A stretch of DNA of 64,000 nucleotides, taken from positions 1 through 64,000 of the forward strand of contig NZ_JACZCR010000029.1 in the NCBI RefSeq assembly GCF_014904735.1, in the 5' to 3' direction. Below the pieces are notes generated by a model. That model did no database searches and was not told the origin of the DNA. It was given only the letters and a program-made list of their open reading frames with translations. Below are positions 7,678-16,936 of this stretch, piece after piece. How positions within the stretch are numbered: position 1 is the first letter of the stretch; each line of letters begins with the position of its first letter. This DNA comes from Microbulbifer hainanensis (GTDB lineage Bacteria > Pseudomonadota > Gammaproteobacteria > Pseudomonadales > Cellvibrionaceae). The position numbers and the translations under genes are program-made.

Positions 7678-8709
7678 TTAGTTACTGTGCAGCGCTTCGT
7701 TCAGCTCCACCGCACTCTTGTTAGTCAGGCACTCAACCGCGCCATTCACAGAGTTGCGTCGAAACAGCAGGTCGGATTTGCCGGCCAGGTCGCGCGCTTT
7801 GATGTGTTCCACTAGTTTGCCCGCGTCGTCCAGCAACGCAACCTTGGTACCGGCCGTGATGTACAGACCGGATTCCACGGTGCAGCGATCCCCCAGTGGG
7901 ATGCCGATACCGGCGTTGGCGCCGAGCAGGCAGTTGTCGCCGACAGAGATGACGATATTGCCACCGCCGGACAGGGTGCCCATGGTAGAGCAGCCGCCGC
8001 CGAGATCGGAGCCTGCGCCGACGAATACGCCGGCGGAAATACGGCCCTCGATCATGCCGGGACCCTCAGTACCGGCGTTAAAGTTAACGAAGCCCTCGTG
8101 CATGATGGTGGTGCCCTCGCCGAGGTAGGCGCCCAGGCGCACGCGTGCGGTGTGGGCGATGCGAACGCCGGCGGGCACTACGTAATTGGTCATTTTGGGG
8201 AACTTGTCCACGCAGGCCACGTCCAGGTGCTCGCCCTTGAGGCGGGCTTCCAGCTGGCGCTGCGGCAGTTCTTCCAGGTCGATGGCGCCACGGTTGGTCC
8301 AGGCCACATTGACCAGTTTGCCAAAAATACCGTCCAGCTTGGTCTCGTGGGGTTTGACCAGTCGGTGCGAGAGCTGGTGCAGTTTCAGGTAGGCTTCCGG
8401 AACATTCTGTGGCGCGTCGTCGCTGAACAGTACGGTTGCCACCAGCGGGCGCTGGCTACCGGCGAACTGTCGCAGGATTGCCGCCTGCTCTTCGGCACCC
8501 GCTTGGCTGAGTTTGTCGGCCAGAGGCTGCAGCTGCGCGGAATCCAGGGCAAGGGCAGTATTGCCGTTGCCAATCTTCAGGGTTTCGATAATTGCAGCGG
8601 CCACTTCCGCATTCGGGCGCAGGAGGGGTTGTGGGTAATAAACTTCCAGCCAATCGCCCTTGCTGTTGCAGGTGCCGACGCCGAAGCCAACGCTGTAGAG
8701 TTCGCTCAT
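7678..8709 (-). CDS. dapD: 2,3,4,5-tetrahydropyridine-2,6-dicarboxylate N-succinyltransferase (Pseudomonas-type)
   Basis: A 343-residue enzyme that succinylates tetrahydrodipicolinate in lysine/DAP synthesis. The long N-terminal domain (about 1-170) is typical of the Pseudomonas-type DapD and absent from the shorter E. coli form. The C-terminal half is a left-handed beta helix with hexapeptide repeats such as GVRIAHTARVRLGAYLGEGTTI and SAGVFVGAGSDLGGG. DapC, which acts on the product, is encoded three genes upstream on the same strand, and DapE is encoded downstream. Confidence 0.95.
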   Translation of the reverse strand: MSELYSVGFGVGTCNSKGDWLEVYYPQPLLRPNAEVAAAIIETLKIGNGNTALALDSAQLQPLADKLSQAGAEEQAAILRQFAGSQRPLVATVLFSDDAPQNVPEAYLKLHQLSHRLVKPHETKLDGIFGKLVNVAWTNRGAIDLEELPQRQLEARLKGEHLDVACVDKFPKMTNYVVPAGVRIAHTARVRLGAYLGEGTTIMHEGFVNFNAGTEGPGMIEGRISAGVFVGAGSDLGGGCSTMGTLSGGGNIVISVGDNCLLGANAGIGIPLGDRCTVESGLYITAGTKVALLDDAGKLVEHIKARDLAGKSDLLFRRNSVNGAVECLTNKSAVELNEALHSN

Positions 8710-8737
8710 TGGGTAATTCCCTTCTTACCTATTTCAA

Positions 8738-9079
8738 TTAAACCAGTTCTGCAAAAGTGGCTTCCTTGAAGCCGAACAGGGTCGTATCGCCGCTGACCGT
8801 GACGGGGCGCTTGATCAGCGTCGGGGTGTCGCTGGCGATGGCCAGGGCTGCAGCGTTGATCATGTTGTTTTTTTCGCTGTCACTCAGGGCGCGCCAGCTG
8901 GTGGAGCGGCGGTTGAGGACTTCTTCCCAGCCGAATTGATCCAGCCACTGTTGCAGCGGAACACTGTCCATACCGTCTTCACGAAAATCGTGAAATCGAT
9001 ACTCAACCGAATTTTTTTCCAGCCACTTGCGGGCTTTTTTGACGGTGTCGCAGTTCTTGATGCCGTAGAGTGTAATCAC
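8738..9079 (-). CDS. ArsC/Spx-family reductase (YffB-like)
   Basis: A 113-residue thioredoxin-fold protein starting MITLYGIKNCDTVKKARKWL. It has a single active-site Cys in a C-D-T-V context and the family motifs FHDFREDGM and LIKRPVTV. This combination matches the ArsC-family YffB/Spx-MgsR group rather than true arsenate reductases: there is no arsenic operon nearby, and the gene sits between nth and dapD, as in Pseudomonas. The gap to nth is only 3 bp, indicating co-transcription. The physiological substrate is unknown; glutathione-dependent thiol reduction is suggested for the family. Confidence 0.88.
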   Translation of the reverse strand: MITLYGIKNCDTVKKARKWLEKNSVEYRFHDFREDGMDSVPLQQWLDQFGWEEVLNRRSTSWRALSDSEKNNMINAAALAIASDTPTLIKRPVTVSGDTTLFGFKEATFAELV

Positions 9080-9082
9080 AGT

Positions 9083-9751
9083 TCAAGCCTTTTTGATTTT
9101 CTTGGGATTTTTACGCGCCGGGTAACAGGTGGTGCAGATTTCGCACACGGTGCCGTCGCAGCCGCGGGCCGAGCAGTACTCGCGCCCATAGAAAATAATT
9201 TGCAGGTGCAGTTTGTTCCAATTGTCGCGGGGAAAAAGCCGTTTCAGGTCTTTTTCCGTCTGCGCGACATTCTTGCCGCTGGTGAGGCCCCAGCGCTGGG
9301 CCAGGCGGTGAATGTGAGTGTCCACCGGGAAAGCCGGGTGGCCAAACGCCTGGGACATGACCACGCTGGCGGTCTTGTGGCCGACGCCGGGGAGGGTCTC
9401 CAGCGCTGCCATATTCTCCGGTACCTCACCGTGATATTCATTGATCAGAATCTGCGACAGCGTGCTGATGGCCTTGGATTTCTGTGGCGACAGGCCGCAC
9501 GGGCGGATCACTGCCTTGATCTGTTCTACTGGAGCCTTCGCCATATCGCGGGGATTGTCTGCAAGCTCCCACAGGGCCGGAGTAACCTGGTTGACGCGCT
9601 CGTCGGTGCACTGGGCTGACAGCAATACCGCCACCAGCAGGGTATATGGATCTTTGTGATCCAGCGGTACCGGTGTTTCCGGGTACAGTTCCTCCAGTCG
9701 CTGCTGGATATAGTCCACCCGTTCCTGTTTGAGTAGGTTCTTTACTGCCAT
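9083..9751 (-). CDS. nth: Endonuclease III (base-excision repair)
   Basis: A 222-residue DNA glycosylase/AP lyase that excises oxidised pyrimidines. The helix-hairpin-helix LPGVGHKTASVV carries the catalytic Lys, and FPVDTHIHRLAQRWGL carries the catalytic Asp. The ATG at 9751 follows AAAGAAG and gives the standard N-terminus; a longer frame to 10018 overlaps dapC and is spurious. The C-terminal cysteines are Cys193, 198, 203, 206 and 209. This differs from the E. coli iron-sulfur motif C-x6-C-x2-C-x5-C, although clustered cysteines still suggest a [4Fe-4S] site. Confidence 0.94.
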   Translation of the reverse strand: MAVKNLLKQERVDYIQQRLEELYPETPVPLDHKDPYTLLVAVLLSAQCTDERVNQVTPALWELADNPRDMAKAPVEQIKAVIRPCGLSPQKSKAISTLSQILINEYHGEVPENMAALETLPGVGHKTASVVMSQAFGHPAFPVDTHIHRLAQRWGLTSGKNVAQTEKDLKRLFPRDNWNKLHLQIIFYGREYCSARGCDGTVCEICTTCYPARKNPKKIKKA

Positions 9752-9848
9752 TTCTTCTTTGCCTGTTGCCAGGCATCCGGAGGTGATTCGTCTTGCCTGC
9801 AGTTTCTCTGCGCGCCTGATACTGGCGTCGCGTTCACGATGTGCAGGG

Positions 9849-11021
9849 TTATTTGCAGAAGGCCCGAATACGTTTCGCGGCCTCGACACATTCTTCCTGG
9901 GTGGCGACCAGCGCCATGCGCACGTATTCGCTACCGGGATTGATGCCGCCCACCTCGCGGGCCAGGTAGGCGCCCGGCAGTACGGTGATGTGCTGCTGGC
10001 GGAAAAGCTCGCGCGCAAATGATTCGCCGTCGCCCACTTTGGGCCAGAGATAGAAACTCGCCTGCGGTGCCCGGACGTCCAGGCAGCCGTCGAGAATATC
10101 CAGAACGGCGGCGAATTTTTCGCGGTAAAGCGCGCGATTATGCCGCACGTGCTGTTCGTCCTGCCAGGCAGCGATCGAGGCGAACTGGCTGGGCACAGGC
10201 ATGGCGCAGCCGTGATAAGTGCGGTACAGCAGGAATTTTTTCAGGATTTCCGCATCGCCGGCGACGAAACCCGAGCGCAGGCCCGGCAGGTTGGAGCGCT
10301 TCGACAGGCTGTGGAATACCACGCAGCGGCGATAGTCTGCGCGGCCGATCTGCTCGCATACCTGCAGCAGGCCGGCCGGCGGATTGTTTTCGTCGAAGTA
10401 GAGTTCCGAATAGCACTCGTCCGACGCGATGGTGAAGTCGTAGCGGTCGGCGAGCTCGATCAGCAATTGCAGGTCTTCTTGTTCCAGCAGGGCGCCGGTC
10501 GGGTTGCCGGGGGTGCACAGATACAACAGGTCGCAGTCGCGCCACGCCTGTTCCGGCACCGCGGTAAAGTCCGGTTTGAAACCGGTTTCCGCACCGCAGT
10601 TGATGAAGTGCGGATGACCGCCGGCGAGCAGCGCCGCACCTTCGTAAATCTGGTAGAAGGGATTGGGCATCAGCACTTTTGCCCCGGGAGACACCACCGC
10701 CTGGGCAAAGGCGAACAGGGCCTCGCGGGTGCCGTTGACCGGCAGTACCTGGGTGTCGGCGCAGACGCTGCCGAGCTGGAAACGCCGACACAGCCATTCG
10801 GCAATGGCGGTGCGCAGGGCATCGATACCCTTGGTGGCCGGGTAGACCGCGAGTTTGTCGAGATTGTCGATCAGCTCGTCGCGCACAAACGCGGGCGGTG
10901 CGTGCTTGGGTTCGCCGATGGACAGCGCGATATGCGGTTTGTCCACGGGTTGCACGCCCTGCTTGAGCGCTGCCAGCTTGGTGAAAGGGTAGGGCTGCAG
11001 CTGATCGAGATTCGGATTCAT
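9849..11021 (-). CDS. dapC: Succinyldiaminopimelate transaminase
   Basis: A 390-residue class I/II PLP aminotransferase that converts N-succinyl-2-amino-6-oxopimelate to N-succinyl-LL-DAP. Visible motifs are ALSIGEPKHAPPAF near the start, LYLCTPGNPTGALL, ASDECYSELYFDE, and HSLSKRSNLPGLRSGF with the PLP-binding Lys. It is transcribed with glnD upstream and nth, the ArsC-like gene and dapD downstream. This context favours DapC over other aminotransferases of the same fold. Confidence 0.93.
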   Translation of the reverse strand: MNPNLDQLQPYPFTKLAALKQGVQPVDKPHIALSIGEPKHAPPAFVRDELIDNLDKLAVYPATKGIDALRTAIAEWLCRRFQLGSVCADTQVLPVNGTREALFAFAQAVVSPGAKVLMPNPFYQIYEGAALLAGGHPHFINCGAETGFKPDFTAVPEQAWRDCDLLYLCTPGNPTGALLEQEDLQLLIELADRYDFTIASDECYSELYFDENNPPAGLLQVCEQIGRADYRRCVVFHSLSKRSNLPGLRSGFVAGDAEILKKFLLYRTYHGCAMPVPSQFASIAAWQDEQHVRHNRALYREKFAAVLDILDGCLDVRAPQASFYLWPKVGDGESFARELFRQQHITVLPGAYLAREVGGINPGSEYVRMALVATQEECVEAAKRIRAFCK

Positions 11022-11062
11022 AGGGATTTTTCTTTTCTTAAATTCGATTGGGCGGCCGGCGA

Positions 11063-13783
11063 CTAGCGCGGCTGTTTCGCCTGGTGGGCGTCCAGCTCAC
11101 TGCAGATAGCTTCTTCCAGTTTGCGATTGGCCGCTTCGTCCAGCAACGGTTGCCCGCTGGCATCGGTAATATGAAAAATATCCTCGACGCGTTCCCCGAG
11201 TGTGGAAATCCTGGCGTTGTGCAGGCGCAGGTCGTGGTCGATGAAGATGCGCGCGATGCGGGCCAGCAGGCCGGGGCGATCGGCACTGGTGATTTCGAGG
11301 GTGCTGTAGTGATCGCCGGGTTCGGTCGACAGGCTGGCGCGGCTCTCCAGCTCGAACATCTTCAGACGCCTGGGAGTTCTGCGCTTGATGACCTTCGAGT
11401 AGTCCTCTACCAGCGCCAGCTCCTGTTGCAGGGTATTGCGGATCTGCTCCAGCCGGCGAGGCTCGTCCAGCAGCGGCTGGCCCGATTCATCCAGTACGTA
11501 AAAGGTATCCAGCGTGTAGCCGGAAGCGGAACTGTACAGGCGGGCGTCGTGAATGTTCAGGTTGAGCATGTCGAGCCCGGTCACAACCGCGGCGAAGACG
11601 TTGGCGCGGTCGGGGGTGTACACGAAGACTTCGGTGGCGCCGTCGTGCTCCCCGGGCCCCGAGTTGCGGGTCAGGACCAGGGTGTCGCCGGGCTCGCCCG
11701 CTTCGCTGGCGCTGTGCAGCTGGTGAATTGCCGCGGTGTGCCAGGTGATATTGTCGGCGCTCTCACGGACGAAATAGTCCTCGCCCATCTGTGCCCAGAT
11801 GTCGTCCACTGACGACATCGGCAGCCCCATGGCCCTCAGCATATTGCGCGCCTGACTGCGGGTTTCCTCGATGATTTCCTCGCGATCGATAGGATTTTCC
11901 AGGCCGCGGCGCAGGGCGCGGCGGGTGGCCTGGTACAGCTGGCGCATCAGGCTGGCACGCCAGCTGTTCCACAGCTCCGGATTGGTGGCGTTGATGTCGG
12001 CCACGGTCAGGGCGTAGAGGTAGTCCAGATGTTCGCGGTCGCCGACGGTGCGGGCGAATTCGTGCACCACTTCCGGATCGGAGATGTCCTGCTTCTGTGA
12101 CACCTGGCTCATCAGCAAGTGCTGTTCCACCAGCCAGCAGACGAGGCGGCGGTCGCGTGCGGGCAGGTGGTGGCGGCGGCAGAAAGCGTCGGCGTCCACG
12201 ATGCCCAGCTTGGAGTGGTCGCCGCCGCGTCCCTTGGCAATGTCGTGGTAGAGGCCGGCGATATACAGCAGCTCCGGTTTGCGCATGCGCGACAGGATTT
12301 CCGCTGCCAGAGGATGCACCTGCCAGGCCTCGGGGCTGCGGAAGCTGCGCATATTGCGCACCACCTGCAGGGTGTGGGCGTCCACGGTGTAAATATGGAA
12401 AAGGTCGTGTTGCATCTGCCCGGTCACGCGGCCAAATTCCGGCAGGTAGCGGCCGAGAATACCGTAGCGGGTCATGCGCGATAGCTGGGTAGACAGGCCG
12501 CGGGGCGAGCGCAGCAGTTGCATGAACAGTTCCGCGTTGCGTGGATCGGTCCGGAAGTCGTCGTCGATGAGGTGGCGCTGTTCGCGGATCAGGCGGATTG
12601 TGGACGCGCGCACCCCCTCGATTTCCGGGTTTTCCGCCATCAGGACGAAGATTTCCAACAGCGCTGAGGGCTGCTCGATAAAGACGCGGGTCTGGGTGAC
12701 CTCAATGGTGTCGTCGCGCAGCTGGAAACGCTCGTTGATGGGGGTGACCGTCTGGCGTTCGCCGCGTTGCAAAATGGCTTCGTCGAGGAACTGCAGCAGT
12801 ACGTCGTTGAGTTCCCGCAGTGCCATGACGATGCGGTAGTAGTTGTGCATGAACTGTTCGACGGCGAGCTGGGTGCCGCTGTCGACATAACCGAACTGTT
12901 TCGCCAACTCGCGCTGGTAGTCGAACAGCAGCCGCTCTTCGGCGCGACCGGCCAGCAGGTGCAGGCCGTAGCGTACCCGCCACAGGAAGTCCTCGCCGGA
13001 CTGCAGGATGGCGAATTCCTCCTCGGTGAAGAATCCCTTGCCCTGCAGCTGCTTCAGGGTGCGTACCTGAAAGTAGCGCTTCGCGACCCAGCCGATGGTC
13101 TGGATATCGCGCAGGCCGCCGGGAGCGTTCTTTATATTGGGTTCGAGGTTGTATTCGGCCGCCTGCTGTTTGCTGTGGCGCTCGCGCTGTTCGGCGTATT
13201 TGGCGCTGAAGAAGGCGGCGGCGGGCCAGATTTCTTCCGGACTCATGCGTTCGGTCAGCCGGGTGCGCAGGGCGTCGCTGCCGACCACGGTGCGACACTC
13301 CATCAGGTTGGTCGCGACCGTAATATCTTGCGCGGCCAGCTCCAGGCAGTTGTCCAGGGAGCGCACTGAGTGGCCGATGTCCAGGCCCAGGTCCCATAGG
13401 AAAGCCACGAGCCGCTCGATATTGTCGATGGTGTCCGGGGCGGCGTTGCCGTCGGTCAGGATCAGCAGGTCAATGTCCGAGTGTGGGTGCAGTTCGCCGC
13501 GACCGTAGCCACCGACCGCCAGCAGGCTGATGTCGCTGGGCCACTCGTACTGGTGCCAGGTGTAATGGAGTATGCAGTCGACGAACAGTGCGCGCTCGTG
13601 CACGAGGGTGCGCACGTCCTCCCCTTCGCGAAAGCGCTCCGCCATCTGGCGATCTGCGCCGCCGATGGCGTCCTTGAATATTTCCAGGGCTGGCTTGGCG
13701 CCCTCGGCCAGTGCGCGCCGGAATCGGGCCTGGTCGAAGAAAAACAGGGGGCGTTCGAAATAGGGGGTGTTGGCCGACTGCAT
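11063..13783 (-). CDS. glnD: Bifunctional [protein-PII] uridylyltransferase / uridylyl-removing enzyme
   Basis: About 906 residues. GlnD uridylylates PII proteins when nitrogen is scarce and removes UMP when glutamine is abundant. Domains in order: nucleotidyltransferase with VGGYGRGELHPHSDIDLLIL (metal-binding D-x-D), a helical GlnE-type region, an HD hydrolase domain with GLYHDIAKGRGGDHSKLG, and two C-terminal ACT domains (TEVFVYTPDRANVFAAVV; HYSTLEITSADRPGLLARIA). The start is uncertain: ATG at 13783 is preferred, and an in-frame TTG at 13798 would add five residues. Neither has a strong ribosome-binding site. It lies downstream of map on the same strand. Confidence 0.94.
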   Translation of the reverse strand: MQSANTPYFERPLFFFDQARFRRALAEGAKPALEIFKDAIGGADRQMAERFREGEDVRTLVHERALFVDCILHYTWHQYEWPSDISLLAVGGYGRGELHPHSDIDLLILTDGNAAPDTIDNIERLVAFLWDLGLDIGHSVRSLDNCLELAAQDITVATNLMECRTVVGSDALRTRLTERMSPEEIWPAAAFFSAKYAEQRERHSKQQAAEYNLEPNIKNAPGGLRDIQTIGWVAKRYFQVRTLKQLQGKGFFTEEEFAILQSGEDFLWRVRYGLHLLAGRAEERLLFDYQRELAKQFGYVDSGTQLAVEQFMHNYYRIVMALRELNDVLLQFLDEAILQRGERQTVTPINERFQLRDDTIEVTQTRVFIEQPSALLEIFVLMAENPEIEGVRASTIRLIREQRHLIDDDFRTDPRNAELFMQLLRSPRGLSTQLSRMTRYGILGRYLPEFGRVTGQMQHDLFHIYTVDAHTLQVVRNMRSFRSPEAWQVHPLAAEILSRMRKPELLYIAGLYHDIAKGRGGDHSKLGIVDADAFCRRHHLPARDRRLVCWLVEQHLLMSQVSQKQDISDPEVVHEFARTVGDREHLDYLYALTVADINATNPELWNSWRASLMRQLYQATRRALRRGLENPIDREEIIEETRSQARNMLRAMGLPMSSVDDIWAQMGEDYFVRESADNITWHTAAIHQLHSASEAGEPGDTLVLTRNSGPGEHDGATEVFVYTPDRANVFAAVVTGLDMLNLNIHDARLYSSASGYTLDTFYVLDESGQPLLDEPRRLEQIRNTLQQELALVEDYSKVIKRRTPRRLKMFELESRASLSTEPGDHYSTLEITSADRPGLLARIARIFIDHDLRLHNARISTLGERVEDIFHITDASGQPLLDEAANRKLEEAICSELDAHQAKQPR

Positions 13784-13942
13784 CTTGTGTCCGTTCAAAG
13801 GGGAGTTGTGCCTGGCTTGGGCGCTCGAGCGACGCGCTGCCTGGACCGTTGTTTCAACGGCCCTGTTGGCGATCTTTTCGCGAGCGGTCCCGGCTATAGG
13901 CCCGCTCGCCTGACTGCGGCGCTACTGGCTGCATCCCTCGAT

Positions 13943-14713
13943 TCAAAAGCTCTCTTCATTGCGGGCGGTCATTACTTCAACCCCGTCGCTGGTCACTACC
14001 ATGGTGTGCTCCCACTGTGCCGACAGGCGGCGATCCTTGGTGATCGCGGTCCAGCCGTCGCCGAGAACCCGGGTCGCGGCCTTGCCTGCGTTGATCATCG
14101 GCTCGATAGTGAAGGTCATGCCTTCCTCCAGTGCCAGACCGGTACCGGGACTGCCGTAGTGGAGGATCTGCGGATCCTCATGGAAGACATCACCGATACC
14201 GTGACCGCAGAAATCGCGCACCACCGAGTAGTAGTTCTTTTCCGCGTGCTGCTGGATCACGTGGCCGATGTCGCCGAGCGTAGTGCCGGGGCGCACGATT
14301 TCAATGGCCTTGTACAGGCACTCCTGGGTGACTTTGACAAGACGTTCGGCGTGCGCCGCGGGCTTGCCGACGAAGTACATCTTGCTTGTGTCGCCATACC
14401 AGCCATCTTTGATTACGGTGACATCGATATTGATGATGTCGCCTTTCTTCAGGATCTTGTTCTCCGAGGGGATGCCGTGGCAGACCACCTCGTTGACTGA
14501 CGTGCAGATGGATTTGGGGAAGCCGCGGTAGCCGAGGCAGGCGGGAATGGCCTTCTGTACGTTGACTATGTGGTCGTGGCAGCGCCGGTCCAGTTCTTCC
14601 GTGGAGACGCCGGGGACCACATATTCGCCTATCATTTCCAGTACTTCCGCGGCCAGGCGGCCCGCGGTGCGCATTTTGGCGATCTGTTCCGGTGTCTTGA
14701 TGGCTGAAGTCAT
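13943..14713 (-). CDS. map: Type I methionine aminopeptidase
   Basis: A 256-residue metallopeptidase removing N-terminal Met from new proteins. The fold is intact: NVVCHGIPSENKIL, INIDVTVIKDGWYGDTSKMY (Asp metal ligands), DFCGHGIGDVFHEDPQILHYG (His ligand), MTFTIEPMINAG (Glu ligand) and WEHTMVVT. It is transcribed away from rpsB, the usual divergent map/rpsB arrangement, and towards glnD. Confidence 0.96.
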   Translation of the reverse strand: MTSAIKTPEQIAKMRTAGRLAAEVLEMIGEYVVPGVSTEELDRRCHDHIVNVQKAIPACLGYRGFPKSICTSVNEVVCHGIPSENKILKKGDIINIDVTVIKDGWYGDTSKMYFVGKPAAHAERLVKVTQECLYKAIEIVRPGTTLGDIGHVIQQHAEKNYYSVVRDFCGHGIGDVFHEDPQILHYGSPGTGLALEEGMTFTIEPMINAGKAATRVLGDGWTAITKDRRLSAQWEHTMVVTSDGVEVMTARNEESF

Positions 14714-15047
14714 GCGTATCCCTGAATTGTTGCGTGGTGGCGGGCGAGGCCCGCGGGGCGCGCTATTGTAGCGGATTCAGCGGCGTCGGGCATCAGACTG
14801 GCGCCTGTGGTGGCTGCCGCGCTTTCCGTGGGGGTTGGAATGTGGTATAAAGCGCGCCGCTTGGGGCCGTGTGGTCCCGAGCAAACACTAAACGTCACAC
14901 ATACACCGGCACATGCGCCTGGGTGTTCCGCCCCGTTCCCAGCTGGGGAGCAGGCGGGATTGGTGCATGGGGTGTGTGGAGGATACAACCCGGGAAGTCA
15001 CTGCCAGACAGCAACGGCGTACTTCCGTCGATATTGAGGTTTTACCT
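14714..15047 (+). promoter_or_regulatory. rpsB promoter and structured leader (334 bp non-coding)
   Basis: No gene is supported here. A candidate promoter has TATAAA at 14846-14851, with TTTCCG at 14823-14828 about 17 bp upstream. The region 14896-14980 can fold: ccgcc (14928-14932) pairs with ggcgg (14953-14957) around a tcccagctgggga inner hairpin, and the CA-rich stretch near 14896-14908 can pair with the GT-rich stretch near 14971-14979. In enterobacteria S2 represses rpsB-tsf through its leader RNA. An equivalent S2-binding leader here is inference. Confidence 0.5.
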
Positions 15048-15797
15048 ATGCCGCAAGTTAGCATGCGCGATATGCTGCAGGCTGGTGTTCACTTTGGTCA
15101 CCAGACCCGCTACTGGAACCCGAAGATGGGTCAATTCATCTTTGGCGCCCGCAACAAGATTCACATCATCAACCTGGAGCACACTGTTCCGGCTTTCAAT
15201 GAAGCCCTGCAGGTGATCAAGGGGATGGCCGCCCAGAAGAAAAAAATCCTGTTCGTTGGTACCAAGCGCGCTGCGCAGAAGTCCATCAAGGAGCAGGCTG
15301 AGCGTTCAGGCCAGCCTTACGTCAGCAACCGCTGGCTGGGCGGCATGCTCACCAACTACAAGACCATTCGCGCTTCCATCAAGCGTTACCGCGATCTGGA
15401 AACCCAGGCTCAGGACGGCACTTTCGAGAAGCTGACCAAGAAAGAGGCGTTGATGCGCACCCGCACCATGGAGAAGCTCGAGCGCTCCATCGGTGGTATT
15501 AAGGATATGGCTGGCCTGCCCGACGCGCTGTTCGTGATCGACGTCGAGCACGAGCGTATCGCCATCCAGGAAGCTAACAAGCTGGGTATCCCGGTGATCG
15601 GCGTTGTCGATACCAACAGTGATCCGGTTGGCGTTGACTACGTTATCCCTGGCAACGACGACGCAATTCGCGCTATCAAGCTGTACACCACTGCGGTTGC
15701 GGATGCCGTTCTCGCCGGTGCCGCTGAAGCGGGCACCAGCACTGCGAAGAACGAATACGTCGAAGCGAACGACGACGAAGCCGCTGCTGACTCCTAA
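15048..15797 (+). CDS. rpsB: 30S ribosomal protein S2
   Basis: A 249-residue ribosomal protein starting [20 protein letters not shown]. It shows the S2 signatures [36 protein letters not shown] and [25 protein letters not shown] (each partly quoted). The C-terminus is acidic ([11 protein letters not shown]). The ATG at 15048 gives the family N-terminus; an extension to 14913 would translate the leader. It is co-transcribed with tsf, separated by a terminator-like hairpin. Confidence 0.98.
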   Translation: MPQVSMRDMLQAGVHFGHQTRYWNPKMGQFIFGARNKIHIINLEHTVPAFNEALQVIKGMAAQKKKILFVGTKRAAQKSIKEQAERSGQPYVSNRWLGGMLTNYKTIRASIKRYRDLETQAQDGTFEKLTKKEALMRTRTMEKLERSIGGIKDMAGLPDALFVIDVEHERIAIQEANKLGIPVIGVVDTNSDPVGVDYVIPGNDDAIRAIKLYTTAVADAVLAGAAEAGTSTAKNEYVEANDDEAAADS

Positions 15798-15850
15798 GAG
15801 AGAGTCGCAGGGCGCTGCAGCATGGTCGTGAGCGGCTGTGCTGCGAACTC

Positions 15851-15880
15851 AAAAGGGGCCCCGCAATCGGCCCCTTTTTT
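15851..15880 (+). terminator. Terminator/attenuator hairpin between rpsB and tsf
   Basis: The stem aaaaggggcc (15851-15860) pairs with ggcccctttt (15869-15878) around a CCGCAATC loop, ending in TTTTTT (15875-15880). Placement between rpsB and tsf suggests partial termination that sets the S2 to EF-Ts ratio. Confidence 0.88.
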
Positions 15881-15921
15881 CTAATCCGTTTTACAAGTGA
15901 CAGAACCCCGAGGATTGAATC

Positions 15922-16785
15922 ATGGCGATTACCGCGTCTATGGTAAAAGAACTGCGCGAGCGCACTGGCCTGCCGATGATGGAGTGCAAAAAAGCACTGA
16001 CCGAGGCGGATGGCGATATCGAAAAAGCGATTGAAGATCTGCGCAAAGCCTCCGGCCTGAAAGCAGCCAAAAAAGCTGGCCGCACCGCTGCCGACGGCGT
16101 TGTTGCAGCCAAGGTTGCCGAAGATGGCAGTTACGGCGTCCTGATTGAAGTGAACTCCGAAACCGACTTCGTTGCGCGCGATGACAATTTCCAGGCATTT
16201 GTTGCCAAAGTGGTCGACAAAGCCTTTGCAGATCGCCAGCAAGACGTTGCTGCGCTGATGGAAGGTGAGCTGGAAGAAGCCCGCGAGGCACTGGTTCAGA
16301 AAATCGGCGAGAACATCGGCGTGCGTCGCATCCAGCTAGTGGAAGCGCCGGTTGTGGGTGCTTACGTTCACTCCAATAGCCGCATCGCTGCACTGGTTGC
16401 CCTGAGCAGCGGCGAAGTGGAGCTGGCCAAAGATGTGGCCATGCACGTTACCGCGGTTAACCCGCAGGTGAACAAGCCGGAAGATATGCCGGCCGACGTG
16501 CTGGAGAAGGAAAAGGAAATCATCAAGGCGCAGCCAGATATGGAAGGCAAGCCTGCTGAAATCGTCGAAAAGATGATGGGCGGCCGCATCAAGAAGTTCC
16601 TGAAGGAAAACAGCCTGGTGGAACAGCCTTTTGTTAAAAACCCGGACGTTACCGTTGCCAAGCTGGTGAAAGACGCCGGTGCCGACGTGGTTTCTTTTGT
16701 CCGCTTTGAAGTGGGCGAAGGTATTGAGAAAGAAGAGGTGGATTTCGCAGCGGAAGTGGCCGCGCAGGTCAAGTCCTCTTCCTGA
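15922..16785 (+). CDS. tsf: Translation elongation factor Ts
   Basis: A 287-residue guanine-nucleotide exchange factor for EF-Tu. The N-terminal UBA-like domain shows [21 protein letters not shown] (partly quoted). The core shows [21 protein letters not shown] with the TDFVA motif that contacts EF-Tu. The C-terminus has the coiled-coil and dimerisation segments. It follows rpsB with an attenuator between them. Confidence 0.97.
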   Translation: MAITASMVKELRERTGLPMMECKKALTEADGDIEKAIEDLRKASGLKAAKKAGRTAADGVVAAKVAEDGSYGVLIEVNSETDFVARDDNFQAFVAKVVDKAFADRQQDVAALMEGELEEAREALVQKIGENIGVRRIQLVEAPVVGAYVHSNSRIAALVALSSGEVELAKDVAMHVTAVNPQVNKPEDMPADVLEKEKEIIKAQPDMEGKPAEIVEKMMGGRIKKFLKENSLVEQPFVKNPDVTVAKLVKDAGADVVSFVRFEVGEGIEKEEVDFAAEVAAQVKSSS

Positions 16786-16820
16786 TCACCTGCGGCCACC
16801 CCCGGGCGGCCGACCTCATT

Positions 16821-16866
16821 GGGGTGCTTTCGGTGCGTTCAAAATTTGAGCGTATCGGGGCACCCC
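16821..16866. other. Long imperfect hairpin in the tsf-pyrH spacer
   Basis: ggggtgc (16821-16827) pairs with gcacccc (16860-16866), and the interior contains the near-palindrome cgttcaaaatttgagcg. No T-run follows, so it is not a classical terminator. It could be an mRNA-processing or stabilising structure between two essential genes. Confidence 0.5.
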
Positions 16867-16936
16867 TCTGTGTAATTGACCGAAAGTGTTGTAATGTTCG
16901 GCGGCAGTGCCTACCTGCGCCAGAGAGGACCCGAGG

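Noticed and set aside
14913-15047. N-terminal extension of S2
   Set aside because: Family alignment places the start at [10 protein letters not shown]; the extension would translate the structured leader.
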